DNA from: Gemmatimonadaceae bacterium
GTDB lineage: Bacteria > Gemmatimonadota > Gemmatimonadetes > Gemmatimonadales > Gemmatimonadaceae
Direction of reading: 5' to 3'
NCBI GenBank assembly: GCA_020846935.1
Contig: JADLCY010000011.1
Location: 62,001-126,000 of the forward strand
DNA length: 64,000 nucleotides
In this document: positions 11,228 to 20,039 of the stretch, in pieces
How the letters are laid out: each line of letters opens with the position of its first letter
Position numbering within the stretch: the first letter of the stretch is position 1
The notes under the pieces: model-generated
Databases searched by the model: none
Told to the model about the DNA's origin: nothing
The model's input: the letters and a program-made list of their open reading frames with translations, nothing else
Translations under genes and position numbers: made by a program

Positions 11228-12838
11228 TCAGGCCCTCCCCGTGTTGATGACGTTCTGGTTCCGGAAACGCGCCGGTGGACACCCGTGGCTCACGGCGTTC
11301 GACTGCCCGGGCTGCCCCTTGCCGTCGTTGAAGGTGCCTCCGTGCATATAGCTCGACCGGCCGCCGAGCATGTCGAGCGAATTCCAGAACTCCGGGGATC
11401 GCATCTGATACGCAACGTCCTTGACCTGCCCGGTAATCCGTCCGTTCCGGATCTCGTAGCAAACCTGCGCGCCGAACTGGCCGTTGTAGCGCTGCTGGTC
11501 AATGGAGTACGACGCCCGGCCGATCATGGCGATCCCGCGGTCGGTCGCCGCGATCAGATCGTTCCACGAGAGGTCACGGTCACCGGGCTGCAGCGACACG
11601 TTTGGCATCCGCTGGAACTGCACGTCAGCCCATGACTGCGCGTACGAGCAGCCGTGCGACTGCACCGGCCTGCCCTGTTTCGTGTACCACCACTCGAGCC
11701 ACGGCGCCTGCTCGCGCGTCGTCTGGTAGTCGACGAACACGCCATCCTTCACGATGTGGAAGTCCTGTGGCTGGACGCCGTCGTCGTCGTAGCCGATGGT
11801 CGACAGGGCACCGCGTTCGGAACGGTTGCCGATCACGTTCATGAAGGCGGGGCCGAGCTTGAGTGCTCCGAGCACCTGTTCCGGCGGCGAGATGAACGAG
11901 GTTCCGGCGAGGTTGGCCTCGTAGCCCATCGCGCGGTCGAGCTCCGTTGCGTGCCCGATCGTCTCGTGGATGGTAAGGAAAAGCTGCGACGGATGCAGAA
12001 TGAGGTCGTAGCGGCCCACCTCCACCGATTTCGCCTTCAGCTTCTCGGCCGCCTCCTCACCCCATATCCGCGCGTTGGTGACGATGTCGGCCTCGAGGAC
12101 GTACTCCCAGCCGCGGCCCGCCGGTTGCACGACCTCGGGGCCGCGGGTGGCAAAGTCGCCGTTGCCGACAGCCGTACACGCCAGGGTGACCCAGCTGCGC
12201 ACGTAGTCCTGTGTGATCACCGATCCGTCCGTGTTGGCGTAGTTGCGCTCTTCCTTCACGAACGAGAGCCCGGAGTTCACGAAGCGGACGTTGGGCGCGC
12301 GGAGCGCCTCGGCATTGGCGCGGAGGAGGAGGTCCGCCTTCTGCTCGACCGGCACGGTGAACGGATCGATCTCGTAGGCGCTCTTCCACGTCACGTCCTT
12401 GTGGGCGGGAGCCTGCGCCAGGGTCACGCGCCGATCCTGCGCCACACGATTGGCTCTTGCCACCGCCACGGCTTCCTGCGCGGCGGTACCCACCCCCGGC
12501 CTGGTCAGTGCCTCGGTCGCCGCAAACCCCCAGCACCCGTCGACGAGTACCCGCACGCCGCACCCGATCGTGTCGGCATCCACGACGTCCGTGACCTGTC
12601 GTTCGCGCGTCTGAATGGAGTTGGCACGGTTTCGGGAGATGCGCACGTCTGCCCAGGTCGCACCCGCGCGCCGCGCGGCGTCGAGCGCCTCCATCATCAA
12701 CTCGCGTGTTGCAGGATCGGTGTAGAGGCCCCGCGTCTGCGGCCGTGGCGCACTGGCCGGGAGCCCCCGCGGACCGATGACGGCCGCCGTCACGGCCGCG
12801 GCCGAGCCTGTCTTGAGAAACGTTCGTCGTGTCGTCAT
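11228..12838 (-). CDS. tldD: TldD-like metalloprotease with Tat-type leader
   Basis: Catalytic subunit of the TldD/TldE peptidase. The 536-residue protein contains HETIGHATELDRAMGYEANL; the HExxxH zinc site lies at about residues 291-296. Upstream it has LMMEALDAARRAGATWADVRIS and DADTIGCGVRVLVDGCWGFA, and at the C-terminus GGRSSYMHGGTFNDGKGQPG. The N-terminus MTTRRTFLKTGSAAAVTAAV is a clear twin-arginine signal (RRTFLK), so export is predicted. The ATG at 12838 is chosen because it begins this leader. It is divergent from arginase across 183 nt. Confidence 0.9.
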   Translation of the reverse strand: MTTRRTFLKTGSAAAVTAAVIGPRGLPASAPRPQTRGLYTDPATRELMMEALDAARRAGATWADVRISRNRANSIQTRERQVTDVVDADTIGCGVRVLVDGCWGFAATEALTRPGVGTAAQEAVAVARANRVAQDRRVTLAQAPAHKDVTWKSAYEIDPFTVPVEQKADLLLRANAEALRAPNVRFVNSGLSFVKEERNYANTDGSVITQDYVRSWVTLACTAVGNGDFATRGPEVVQPAGRGWEYVLEADIVTNARIWGEEAAEKLKAKSVEVGRYDLILHPSQLFLTIHETIGHATELDRAMGYEANLAGTSFISPPEQVLGALKLGPAFMNVIGNRSERGALSTIGYDDDGVQPQDFHIVKDGVFVDYQTTREQAPWLEWWYTKQGRPVQSHGCSYAQSWADVQFQRMPNVSLQPGDRDLSWNDLIAATDRGIAMIGRASYSIDQQRYNGQFGAQVCYEIRNGRITGQVKDVAYQMRSPEFWNSLDMLGGRSSYMHGGTFNDGKGQPGQSNAVSHGCPPARFRNQNVINTGRA

Positions 12839-13021
12839 TCGAGGGTGTGCGGACGTGGGGATTCTGTCGCGTGGACCGCGGGGCCGCCATCGGCGCGTGG
12901 GCGCCGGGCTCCGCACGCCGCGGCGACAGGATATGCCGTCATGGTGGCATAGCCCACGCATGTGAGGCATGGGCATGCAGTGCCCTACCGCGTTAGGCCG
13001 GCCGCGGGTAGGCTTCGCGAC
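12839..13021. promoter_or_regulatory. Divergent tldD/arginase intergenic region
   Basis: This 183-nt region must hold promoters for both tldD (minus) and the arginase gene (plus). It contains short inverted repeats around 12934-12950 (ATGCC facing GGCAT) and 12958-12978 (GCATG facing CATGC). One copy of CGTTAGGC lies at 12991-12998, about 24 nt before the arginase ATG and the only non-coding copy of that octamer. No confident promoter boxes were seen. Confidence 0.3.
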
Positions 13022-13933
13022 ATGACCTCCGTACGACTCATCGGCGTTCCCATGGATCTCGGCGCGTCGCGCCGCGGCGTGGACATGGGACCATCCGCCG
13101 TCCGCTACACCGACCTCCGGGACCGCATCGAGAAGCTCGGCCATACGGTCGATGATGCCGGAAACATTGCGGTACCGTTTCGCGAAGATGCCGCCAAGGG
13201 GGCCCAGCGGGGCGCGCGTTACCTGGGCGCGATCACCGAGGTGTGTGTCGACGTCGCCGCGCACGTACGCGAGGCCCTGCAGGCGGGCCAGGTGCCGGTG
13301 GTGCTTGGCGGCGATCACGCCCTGGCCGCGGGTTCGGTGGCCGGCGCGGCCGCGCATCTCGCCACGCGCGACCAGCGCCTGGGGCTCGTCTGGATCGATG
13401 CGCACGGGGACCTCAACACACCCGCAACATCACGCTCGGGCAACGTGCACGGGATGCCGCTCGCGGCGCTGCTCGGCAATGGCGACCGCGCGATGGCCGG
13501 CATCGCGGGGTCGTCCGGCGCCGTGAAGCCGGGGCAGGTCGCGCTCGTGGGCCTCCGCGATCTCGACCAGTCCGAGCGCGCCCACATCGGCAAATGGAAC
13601 CTCGCGGCCTTCACCATGCGCGCCCTCGATGAGCGTGGTGTACGCGCCGTCATGGAGGAAGCCATCGCGATCGCCTCGCGCGACACCGGCGGCATCTGGG
13701 TCTCGTTCGACATGGACGTGATCGACCCCGACGAGGCGCCCGGCGTGGGTACGCCAGTGGCCGGCGGCATGACCTACCGCGAAGCGCACCTCGCGATGGA
13801 GATGCTCGCCGACACGGGACGCATCGTGGGGATCGATCTGGTCGAAGTGAATCCCGTGCTCGACGAACACAACCGCACCGCCGAGATCGCGTGCGAACTC
13901 ATCCTGAGCGCGCTCGGCAAGCGCATCCTCTGA
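13022..13933 (+). CDS. rocF: Arginase
   Basis: Hydrolyses L-arginine to L-ornithine and urea with a binuclear manganese centre. The 303-residue length is typical. VRLIGVPMDLGASRRGVDMGP is a canonical arginase N-terminus. Metal ligands lie in VVLGGDHALAAGS, VWIDAHGDLNTP and VSFDMDVIDPDEAPGVGTP, with NVHGMPLAALLG and the late DLVEVNPVLDEHNRTAE also conserved. The ATG at 13022 begins MTSVRLIG; earlier in-frame codons from 12962 are not family-like. The next gene, 13 nt downstream, is a LOR/SDH-type ornithine cyclodeaminase candidate, suggesting a two-step arginine-to-proline path. Confidence 0.95.
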   Translation: MTSVRLIGVPMDLGASRRGVDMGPSAVRYTDLRDRIEKLGHTVDDAGNIAVPFREDAAKGAQRGARYLGAITEVCVDVAAHVREALQAGQVPVVLGGDHALAAGSVAGAAAHLATRDQRLGLVWIDAHGDLNTPATSRSGNVHGMPLAALLGNGDRAMAGIAGSSGAVKPGQVALVGLRDLDQSERAHIGKWNLAAFTMRALDERGVRAVMEEAIAIASRDTGGIWVSFDMDVIDPDEAPGVGTPVAGGMTYREAHLAMEMLADTGRIVGIDLVEVNPVLDEHNRTAEIACELILSALGKRIL

Positions 13934-13946
13934 CGCCGCGACGCCC

Positions 13947-15056
13947 GTGACGACGCTGCGATACGTTCCGCCCGACTTCCAGGCGCCCGCCCTCCTGAAC
14001 GCACCGGCGGCGCGCACGGTGCCCGCCGAACGCGACGGCGTGCTCCCCGACGGTTTTTTTGCCACGACCAATCTTCCGACCTATGTGAAGGGACCCGACG
14101 GCACCTGGACAATGCCGAGGGAACCGCGCATGGACGGCGTGCTGGTGCGGGGGGACGACGGAGGCTGGTGGGTGCGCGAGGGACGTCGCGTGAAACGGGG
14201 CGACGCGGTCGTCGTCGGCAGCGCCGAAGACGGAAGCGATGGCGTCCTGGTACACGCCCGCGGCTTTCGCGCCGACGACGGCGTACACGGCGATTTCCAT
14301 TTCATGTCGAGCCAGGTCTCACGCGAGAAACCCATCGACTATCGACACATCGCGCGGATGCTGGTCGACGAGAAGCGGCGCGGCGGCCACGTGTTGTGGG
14401 TCACCGGGCCCGCGCTCGTGCATTCGCGGGCACGCGACAACCTCGTCTGGTTCATCCGCAACGGCTTCGTGCAGGCGCTGCTCGCCGGGAACGCCGTCGC
14501 GGTGCACGACATCGAGGCCGCGATCGTCGGCACCACGCTGGGCATGACAAACGCCGGCGAGCCCACCGACAACGGGCACGCCGCGCACATGCGGGCGATC
14601 AACGTCATCCGGCGCGCGGGCTCCATCGCCGCGGCGGTGCGCGAGGGGCTGCTCACCAACGGTATCATGCATGCGTGCATCGTGGAGGACGTCCCGTTCG
14701 TCCTCGGTGGATCGCTGCGGGATGACGGACCGCTCCCCGACGTCATCACCGATGCGATCGCGGCGCAGGACGCGACGCGCGAACACACCAGGCGCGCGAC
14801 CATGGCCGTGATGATCGCGACCGCCCTGCATTCCATCGCCGTCGGCAACATGCTGCCGGCCTACTACGAGGATCCGCGGCGCGGCATCGTCGAGTTGCCA
14901 ACGATCTGCGTCGACGCCAGCGAGTTCCTCGTGAGCAAGCTCAAGGATCGCGGCACGCATCAGGCGATTGGCGTCGTGACCAACGCGCAGGACTTCATGA
15001 GCATCCTGCAGGTGGCGGTCGAGCGCGAAATCCAGGTCGAGGCCGTGGACGGCTGA
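13947..15056 (+). CDS. LOR/SDH-type protein, probable ornithine cyclodeaminase
   Basis: The 369-residue protein matches the TIGR00300 (LOR/SDH bifunctional conserved region) family. It has GVLPDGFFATTNLPTYVKG, FHFMSSQVSREKPID, WVTGPALVHSRA, ALLAGNAVAVHDIEAAIVGT, HMRAINVIRRAGSIAAAV, FVLGGSLRDDGPLPDVITDA and ALHSIAVGNMLPAYY. Characterised relatives are the archaeal ornithine cyclodeaminase and the C-terminal domain of cyanobacterial AgrE/ArgZ, which convert ornithine to proline and ammonia with NAD. The usual N-terminal ~100 residues of the long form are absent. Start is GTG at 13947, 13 nt after arginase. Its pairing with arginase supports ornithine as substrate; this is inference. Confidence 0.78.
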   Translation: MTTLRYVPPDFQAPALLNAPAARTVPAERDGVLPDGFFATTNLPTYVKGPDGTWTMPREPRMDGVLVRGDDGGWWVREGRRVKRGDAVVVGSAEDGSDGVLVHARGFRADDGVHGDFHFMSSQVSREKPIDYRHIARMLVDEKRRGGHVLWVTGPALVHSRARDNLVWFIRNGFVQALLAGNAVAVHDIEAAIVGTTLGMTNAGEPTDNGHAAHMRAINVIRRAGSIAAAVREGLLTNGIMHACIVEDVPFVLGGSLRDDGPLPDVITDAIAAQDATREHTRRATMAVMIATALHSIAVGNMLPAYYEDPRRGIVELPTICVDASEFLVSKLKDRGTHQAIGVVTNAQDFMSILQVAVEREIQVEAVDG

Positions 15057-15072
15057 CGACGAACGAGGCGGG

Positions 15073-16122
15073 CTATGCCTCGCCCTTCAGCCGACGAAAC
15101 TGCGCATCCACGTCCGAGGGAACCAGGAGGTTGTCCGCGATGGCCGCGACCTCCTCGGCGTCGCGCCACACGCGTTCCAGTTCCTCCAGCTCTCCTTCCA
15201 TCGCGCGCCGCTCGGCGTCTTCGTGCAACGCCATCTCGAGCGCGAGGCGCTGGGGCGCCGGCAGGCTGAAGAGCCCGTACTTGTTGAACTCGCGCTGGCG
15301 CGACCTGGCGCGGCCTGGCGACACCCCGTCAGTCATGGACCGAATCAATCCGCCGCTCGCATGCGCCGCGTGCCGAAGGTAGCGCTCGCTGTCGCCGACC
15401 TCTTCGATCCGGCGCACGGCCTCGGCGACTTCGGCCTTTCGCCCTCCGTAGCGGTTGACGCTTGGCAGCACGATCGATGCGACGCGCTGCGCGTCGGCGC
15501 CCGTGAGCGCTGCCGCCCCGTTCCTGAACCGCAGGTGCAGGCCCAAGGTCCCGTCCTCGGCTGGCACAATCGACGATTCGGCCAGGTGTCGTCGTCGCAC
15601 GTCGACGATGTCGTTTCCAACGCGCACCCGAGCGACGACCGTGTTGGGCAGCCCGCGTACGATGTTGCGACCCACCTGTGCGAAGAGCCACCCGAACCCT
15701 CCGACAGCGACGCCAACGGTGGCGCCGCCCACCACGATCGCGGTCGCCGCGGCAAAGCCGCCGCCGGCCATGAGCATTGCGCGCGTACGCCGCCGACCGA
15801 ACTGGTCGCCATATCGCCACGCGACGAACTCCGGTCGCTGCGGGTTCCCGATGCGCACCAAAGTCGTCCCCTCGGGGAGCTTGGCCAGCCCGATGTTGTC
15901 CGTCGAGACCCGGCGTCGCGTACCTGTATAGAGGCGTTCGGCCTGCTCGATGGCCTCCCACCGTTCATCGAGCGGCGAGAGGTTCCAGCGCTCGCAGCTC
16001 ATGCACACGACCCAGAGCCTGCCTCGCGCCGGGTCGAACGCGAGTCGCTCGCCTACGGGGAACGCTTCGAGGGAGCTGTTTCGGCCCAGTGGCTTGTTGC
16101 AGAAGATGCAGGTCGAGAACAT
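15073..16122 (-). CDS. Zinc-ribbon membrane protein of unknown function
   Basis: The 349-residue protein is not recognised. The N-terminus MFSTCIFCNKPLGRNS with a second pair WVVCMSCERWNLS forms a CxxC...CxxC zinc ribbon in the first ~45 residues. A region ending DQFGRRRTRAMLMAGGG leads into one or two glycine/alanine/valine-rich hydrophobic segments (about residues 110-150). The rest is soluble, with an Arg/Glu-rich predicted helical C-terminus (GELEELERVWRDAEEVAA). Start is ATG 16122, the only start that includes the first cysteines. It is convergent with the ornithine gene (16 nt between stops) and divergent from the PadR gene. Confidence 0.7.
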   Translation of the reverse strand: MFSTCIFCNKPLGRNSSLEAFPVGERLAFDPARGRLWVVCMSCERWNLSPLDERWEAIEQAERLYTGTRRRVSTDNIGLAKLPEGTTLVRIGNPQRPEFVAWRYGDQFGRRRTRAMLMAGGGFAAATAIVVGGATVGVAVGGFGWLFAQVGRNIVRGLPNTVVARVRVGNDIVDVRRRHLAESSIVPAEDGTLGLHLRFRNGAAALTGADAQRVASIVLPSVNRYGGRKAEVAEAVRRIEEVGDSERYLRHAAHASGGLIRSMTDGVSPGRARSRQREFNKYGLFSLPAPQRLALEMALHEDAERRAMEGELEELERVWRDAEEVAAIADNLLVPSDVDAQFRRLKGEA

Positions 16123-16248
16123 GGCGGCGACCGTACCGGGCGGGGCACGGCGGATCGAGGTCGGGTACGACGGTAGTACTCCTACGAACGGGCGGCGTGC
16201 GAGTTCTGGCATCCGAAACCTATGTGCGCGGCGCACGTAGTCGGGGTC

Positions 16249-16572
16249 ATGCGACCCATCGAGTTCCAGATCCTGCTCACGCTGGCCGCCGGCGAGCGAC
16301 ATGGATACGCGATCATTGCCGACATCGAGGCGCGGAGCGCTGGGGCGATCGAGGTCGAGACCGGCACCCTGTACCGGGCGCTGCAACGCCTCCTGGAGCG
16401 TGACCTGGTCCGTCCGATGGTGCCGAGGCCGGCCGACCCGGACGGTGATGAACGGCGGCGGTACTACGCGATCACGCCGGCGGGTCGCCGGGCCGCCGGT
16501 GATGAAGCACGGCGCATGGCGGCGCTCGTCGATAGCGCTCGCGCCGCGCAGCTCCTCGGGGGCACGCCGTGA
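16249..16572 (+). CDS. PadR family transcriptional regulator
   Basis: Winged-helix repressor of 107 residues. MRPIEFQILLTLAAGERHGYAIIADIE, GTLYRALQRLLERDLVRP and RRYYAITPAGRRAA are the PadR N-terminal domain. An in-frame ATG at 16222 is an alternative start; 16249 is preferred for its canonical N-terminus and the upstream GGGGT. The stop overlaps the GTG start of the ADOP permease by 4 nt (GTGA). PadR-ADOP coupling is common in Acidobacteria and Gemmatimonadota and implies that the regulator controls the transporter. Confidence 0.88.
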   Translation: MRPIEFQILLTLAAGERHGYAIIADIEARSAGAIEVETGTLYRALQRLLERDLVRPMVPRPADPDGDERRRYYAITPAGRRAAGDEARRMAALVDSARAAQLLGGTP

Positions 16573-19226
16573 CGAGCCAAACCGTCGCGACATGGTGGGA
16601 CCGTGCCTACCGCGTCGCGCTCCGAGCGTTTCCCGACGACTTCCGCGCGCAGTGGGGTGAGGACATGCAGCGTGCGTTTGACGCTCGCGTGCGCGCGCAC
16701 CGCTCGGCGGTGGGCCGCGTGCCGGTTCGCCTGATCGCACGCGAACTCGGGGGCGTCGTGCGCGCCGGGATCGCTGAACACCTCCACTCCAACGCCAGGC
16801 AACTCCGCATGGTCCACGCCCAGGATGTCCGCTATGCCTTCCGCCTCCTGTTCCGCAGCCCCGGCTTCACCCTGCTGACCGTCCTCGTGCTCGCCGGCGG
16901 CCTCGGGCTCAGCACGTTCACGTTCTCATTCCTGCACACGGCGATGATCCGCGCCTTGCCGTTAGGCGACGGCGACCGGATCGTGCGCATCGATGGCCAG
17001 GTGAACGGACGGCGGCAGCCAGTCGATGTGGTGGATGTGGCGGCGCTGCGCACCTCGCTCGTCACGCTCACGGAGGTTGGTGGCTACAGCGACCGGGAGC
17101 TGGTGGTCGGTCGTGACGGCGACCGTCGGGTGGTGGATGCGACCGGCGCGGAGCCCGTGTTGTTCTCGGTGGCGCGCACACCGGCGCTGTTTGGTCGCAC
17201 GCTACTCCCCTCCGACGCCGAACCCGGCGCCGAGCCCGTGATCGTGCTCTCGTTTCGCACGTGGGAGGTTGTGTTCGGGGCCGACCGAGCGCTCCTCGAT
17301 ACGCGCGTCGCGATCAACGGCGTATCGACGCGGGTGGTCGGCATCATGCCGGAAGGCTTTGGTTTCCCGGTCGCATCAGAGGCGTGGGTGCCCCTCCCCG
17401 ACAGCCTTTTTCGCAGTACCACTCCGGGGCTCGCATCGGTGCGTCTCGTTGGCCGGCTTGGGTCAGAGGTCTCGCACGCCGCGGCCACCGCGGAGGTTGG
17501 CCCCCGACTCGCCCGCGCGCTCGTGGCGCGGGACACGTCGCTCCGCGCCGGCGCGGTAGGGGCGACTGTCGAGTCGTTCCCGGCCGTGCAGTTCGGTGAA
17601 GAACGCGCGCTGGTGTTTGCCTTGCTCAACCTGCTCGCCGCGCTGATCCTGCTGCTGGCGCTGGTGAACGTGACCAATCTGCTGCTCGCGCGCGCGAACG
17701 AACGGATCCGCGAGACGGCCGTGCGCCTCGCGCTGGGCGCGTCGGGTGGGCGACTGGTGATGCAGGGGATGTGGGAAACGGTGCTGCTGTGCCTGGCCGG
17801 CGGGATCGTCGGGACGGCGGGCGCCGCGTGGGGGCTGGCCGCGATCACGCAGTGGACCCGTGCGAACATGGAAGGCAACCTCGCCTTCTGGTGGGTGTGG
17901 CAGGTGGACCACGTCACACTCCTCGGCGCGGCGACCTTTGCCACGTTGGCCATCGCCATCCTCGGCAGCGTGGTCACCATGCGCGTCCTCCGCACCAACG
18001 TGCGAGAGGTGATGCAGGACGGGAGCGCACGATCCGGCTCCCGCAGCGAAGGTCGGCTGTCCCGCATGCTCGTCACCACGCAGGTCGCGACCGTCACCGT
18101 GTTGATGTTCTTCGGCGTCATGGCCGGAGTGATGGCGCGTCGGGTGGTCACGATCGATCCGGGATTCGTCACCGCGAGACTGCTGCAGGGCGCCCTGACG
18201 CCCCCCGAAGCCCGCTATCCGGGCGCCGCTCAGCGCGCCGCGCTGTTCCGCGACGCGCATGCGCGTCTGGGGACGCACGAGGCAATCGAGGGCGTCCTCT
18301 TTCGGCGGACCATGGCGGCGCGCTACAGCGGAGACGGCGCGTTTGCCCTGCGCGATGCACGTCGGTCGGGCGAGTCTCCCGATGCGAGCATCGTCGCCAC
18401 CCTCGGCGCCATGAAGACGCTGGGCATCGACGTCGTCGAAGGGCGTGAGTTCACCGATGGCGATGACGCGTCGCGGGCGAGCATCGCGCTGGTGAGCCGT
18501 TCACTCGCGGCGAAGTACTGGCCGGGCCGATCGCCGGTCGGCGACCAGGTGCGGCTTGGCGTCGTTGGAGACACCACCCAGTGGCGCACCATCGTCGGCG
18601 TCGTGAGCGACGTGCCGTACGGCAACCCGCTTTCGCGCGACCGGAGCCCCGATGCGCTCTACATCCCGTTGCTGCAATCGGGCACGACGAGTACCGCGAT
18701 GCTGATGCGCTACCGGACCAGCGAGGTGGCGGCCCGCGAGGCCATGCTGCAGACGTTGGGCGCACTCGATCCCCTGCTGATGCCGGAGAGCGTGCAGCCG
18801 TTCACCGAGGTGCTGCAAAAGACGGCGATGCTGGCGACCTCGGTCTCGAAGCTCTTCGGCGCCTGCTTCGCCTTCGCGCTCGTTCTTGCGCTGGTGGGCA
18901 CCTACGGCCTGATGTCGCGTGCGATCGGGCTTCGTCGACGCGAAATCGGCGTCCGACGCGCGCTCGGCGCCTCCGACGCCAGCGTCACGCGCCTCCTCCT
19001 GACGCAGGGCGGTCGGCAGCTGGGCATCGGTACCCTCATCGCTGCGCCGATCCTCGCGGCGGTGGGTTTCGGTTTCACGCGGTTCTTTCCGGTGAGTGCC
19101 TGGCTGACCGCGGCGGTCGGCCTCGGTGTGTCGCTGGCGATCGTAGCGGCCGTGCTCGCTGCGACCTGGGTTCCGGCGCGTCACGTCCTCCGTGTCACGC
19201 CTCGCGACGCCCTGTGGAGTGAATAG
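16569..19226 (+). CDS. ADOP-type (MacB-like) ABC transporter permease
   Basis: The 885-residue duplicated permease has a ~75-residue N-terminal soluble extension (YRVALRAFPDDFRAQWGEDM), as in the acidobacterial duplicated orphan permease family. Two MacB-PCD/FtsX units follow. The first has DVRYAFRLLFRSPGFTLLTV, a periplasmic domain, then LNLLAALILLLALVNVTNLLL and RETAVRLALGASGGRLVMQ. The second begins MLVTTQVATVTVLMFFGVMA and ends with FALVLALVGTYGLMSRAIG and REIGVRRALGASDASVTRLL. No ATPase gene is adjacent, as usual for ADOPs. Substrate unknown. The GTG start at 16569 is coupled to padR. Confidence 0.9.
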   Translation: MTSQTVATWWDRAYRVALRAFPDDFRAQWGEDMQRAFDARVRAHRSAVGRVPVRLIARELGGVVRAGIAEHLHSNARQLRMVHAQDVRYAFRLLFRSPGFTLLTVLVLAGGLGLSTFTFSFLHTAMIRALPLGDGDRIVRIDGQVNGRRQPVDVVDVAALRTSLVTLTEVGGYSDRELVVGRDGDRRVVDATGAEPVLFSVARTPALFGRTLLPSDAEPGAEPVIVLSFRTWEVVFGADRALLDTRVAINGVSTRVVGIMPEGFGFPVASEAWVPLPDSLFRSTTPGLASVRLVGRLGSEVSHAAATAEVGPRLARALVARDTSLRAGAVGATVESFPAVQFGEERALVFALLNLLAALILLLALVNVTNLLLARANERIRETAVRLALGASGGRLVMQGMWETVLLCLAGGIVGTAGAAWGLAAITQWTRANMEGNLAFWWVWQVDHVTLLGAATFATLAIAILGSVVTMRVLRTNVREVMQDGSARSGSRSEGRLSRMLVTTQVATVTVLMFFGVMAGVMARRVVTIDPGFVTARLLQGALTPPEARYPGAAQRAALFRDAHARLGTHEAIEGVLFRRTMAARYSGDGAFALRDARRSGESPDASIVATLGAMKTLGIDVVEGREFTDGDDASRASIALVSRSLAAKYWPGRSPVGDQVRLGVVGDTTQWRTIVGVVSDVPYGNPLSRDRSPDALYIPLLQSGTTSTAMLMRYRTSEVAAREAMLQTLGALDPLLMPESVQPFTEVLQKTAMLATSVSKLFGACFAFALVLALVGTYGLMSRAIGLRRREIGVRRALGASDASVTRLLLTQGGRQLGIGTLIAAPILAAVGFGFTRFFPVSAWLTAAVGLGVSLAIVAAVLAATWVPARHVLRVTPRDALWSE

Positions 19227-19327
19227 GCCGAATGTGCCGAGCGCCTTGCGCCGGACGCTCGCGCGCGGCATGGTGCGCGCGTCCGATCATCGCCGCACCG
19301 ACTGACCTCAATCACCGTCCCTACAAC

Positions 19328-19894
19328 ATGTCATTGGTCGAACTGCTTACCGATTCCGGCGGAGTCCAGTCTCTGGCGCGCGAACTTGGCCTCACCGAGT
19401 CTCAGGCCGCGTTGGGTGCCTCCGCACTGCTGCCGGCCATTCTCGGCGGCTTCAAGAAGCAGGCGCAGGCCGGCGGGCTCGGCGGCCTTGGTGGGCTGCT
19501 CGGCAAGCTGGGCGGCGGCAGCCTGCTCGACGAGGTTCTTTCGCGGAAGCCGACGGACATCGGACGCGGCAATGAGGTCCTCGGCGCCATCTTCGGCTCA
19601 AAAGACGTGAGCCGCGCCGTGGCAGAGAGCGCGTCTGCACGGTCGCGACTCGACCCCAGCGTGCTCAAGAAAATGCTGCCGTTGCTCGCGATGATCGTAT
19701 CCGGCTACATGGCAAAGGAGAGTGCACCACCCCAGACGGCTCACATCGGCGGATTCCTCGGCGAACTGCTTGGCGGCGGCGCTCCGCCGAAGGCTGGAGG
19801 CGGGCTTGCTGGCCTGGCGTCCATGCTGGATATGGATCGAGACGGGAACCCGCTCGACGACATCATGGGTATGGTCAGGGACGGCCAGCGATAG
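19328..19894 (+). CDS. DUF937 (YidB-like) protein
   Basis: The 188-residue protein MSLVELLTDSGGVQSLARELG has two low-complexity Gly/Leu-rich repeats (GGLGGLGGLLGKLGGG; LGELLGGGAPPKAGGGLAG) and ends with MLDMDRDGNPLDDIMGM. The N-terminal helices with a self-similar second half (SVLKKMLPLLAMIVSGYMAK) match the DUF937/YidB family. Function is unknown. The final acidic segment resembles an EF-hand-like DxDxDGxxxDD calcium loop. It follows the ADOP gene by 101 nt and may be separately expressed. Confidence 0.8.
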   Translation: MSLVELLTDSGGVQSLARELGLTESQAALGASALLPAILGGFKKQAQAGGLGGLGGLLGKLGGGSLLDEVLSRKPTDIGRGNEVLGAIFGSKDVSRAVAESASARSRLDPSVLKKMLPLLAMIVSGYMAKESAPPQTAHIGGFLGELLGGGAPPKAGGGLAGLASMLDMDRDGNPLDDIMGMVRDGQR

Positions 19895-20039
19895 CCGGCG
19901 TTCCAGGATTGTTGCTGCTCAGTGGGGAACAGCCGACGAACTCAGGTCCAGGGCTCACACCGGTCGCCTGCCGTTCGACGCGCTTGCGCTGCGCCATGGC
20001 TCAGGCGCAGCGCGCGACAACAGGTTCGGTGCAGGTCGA

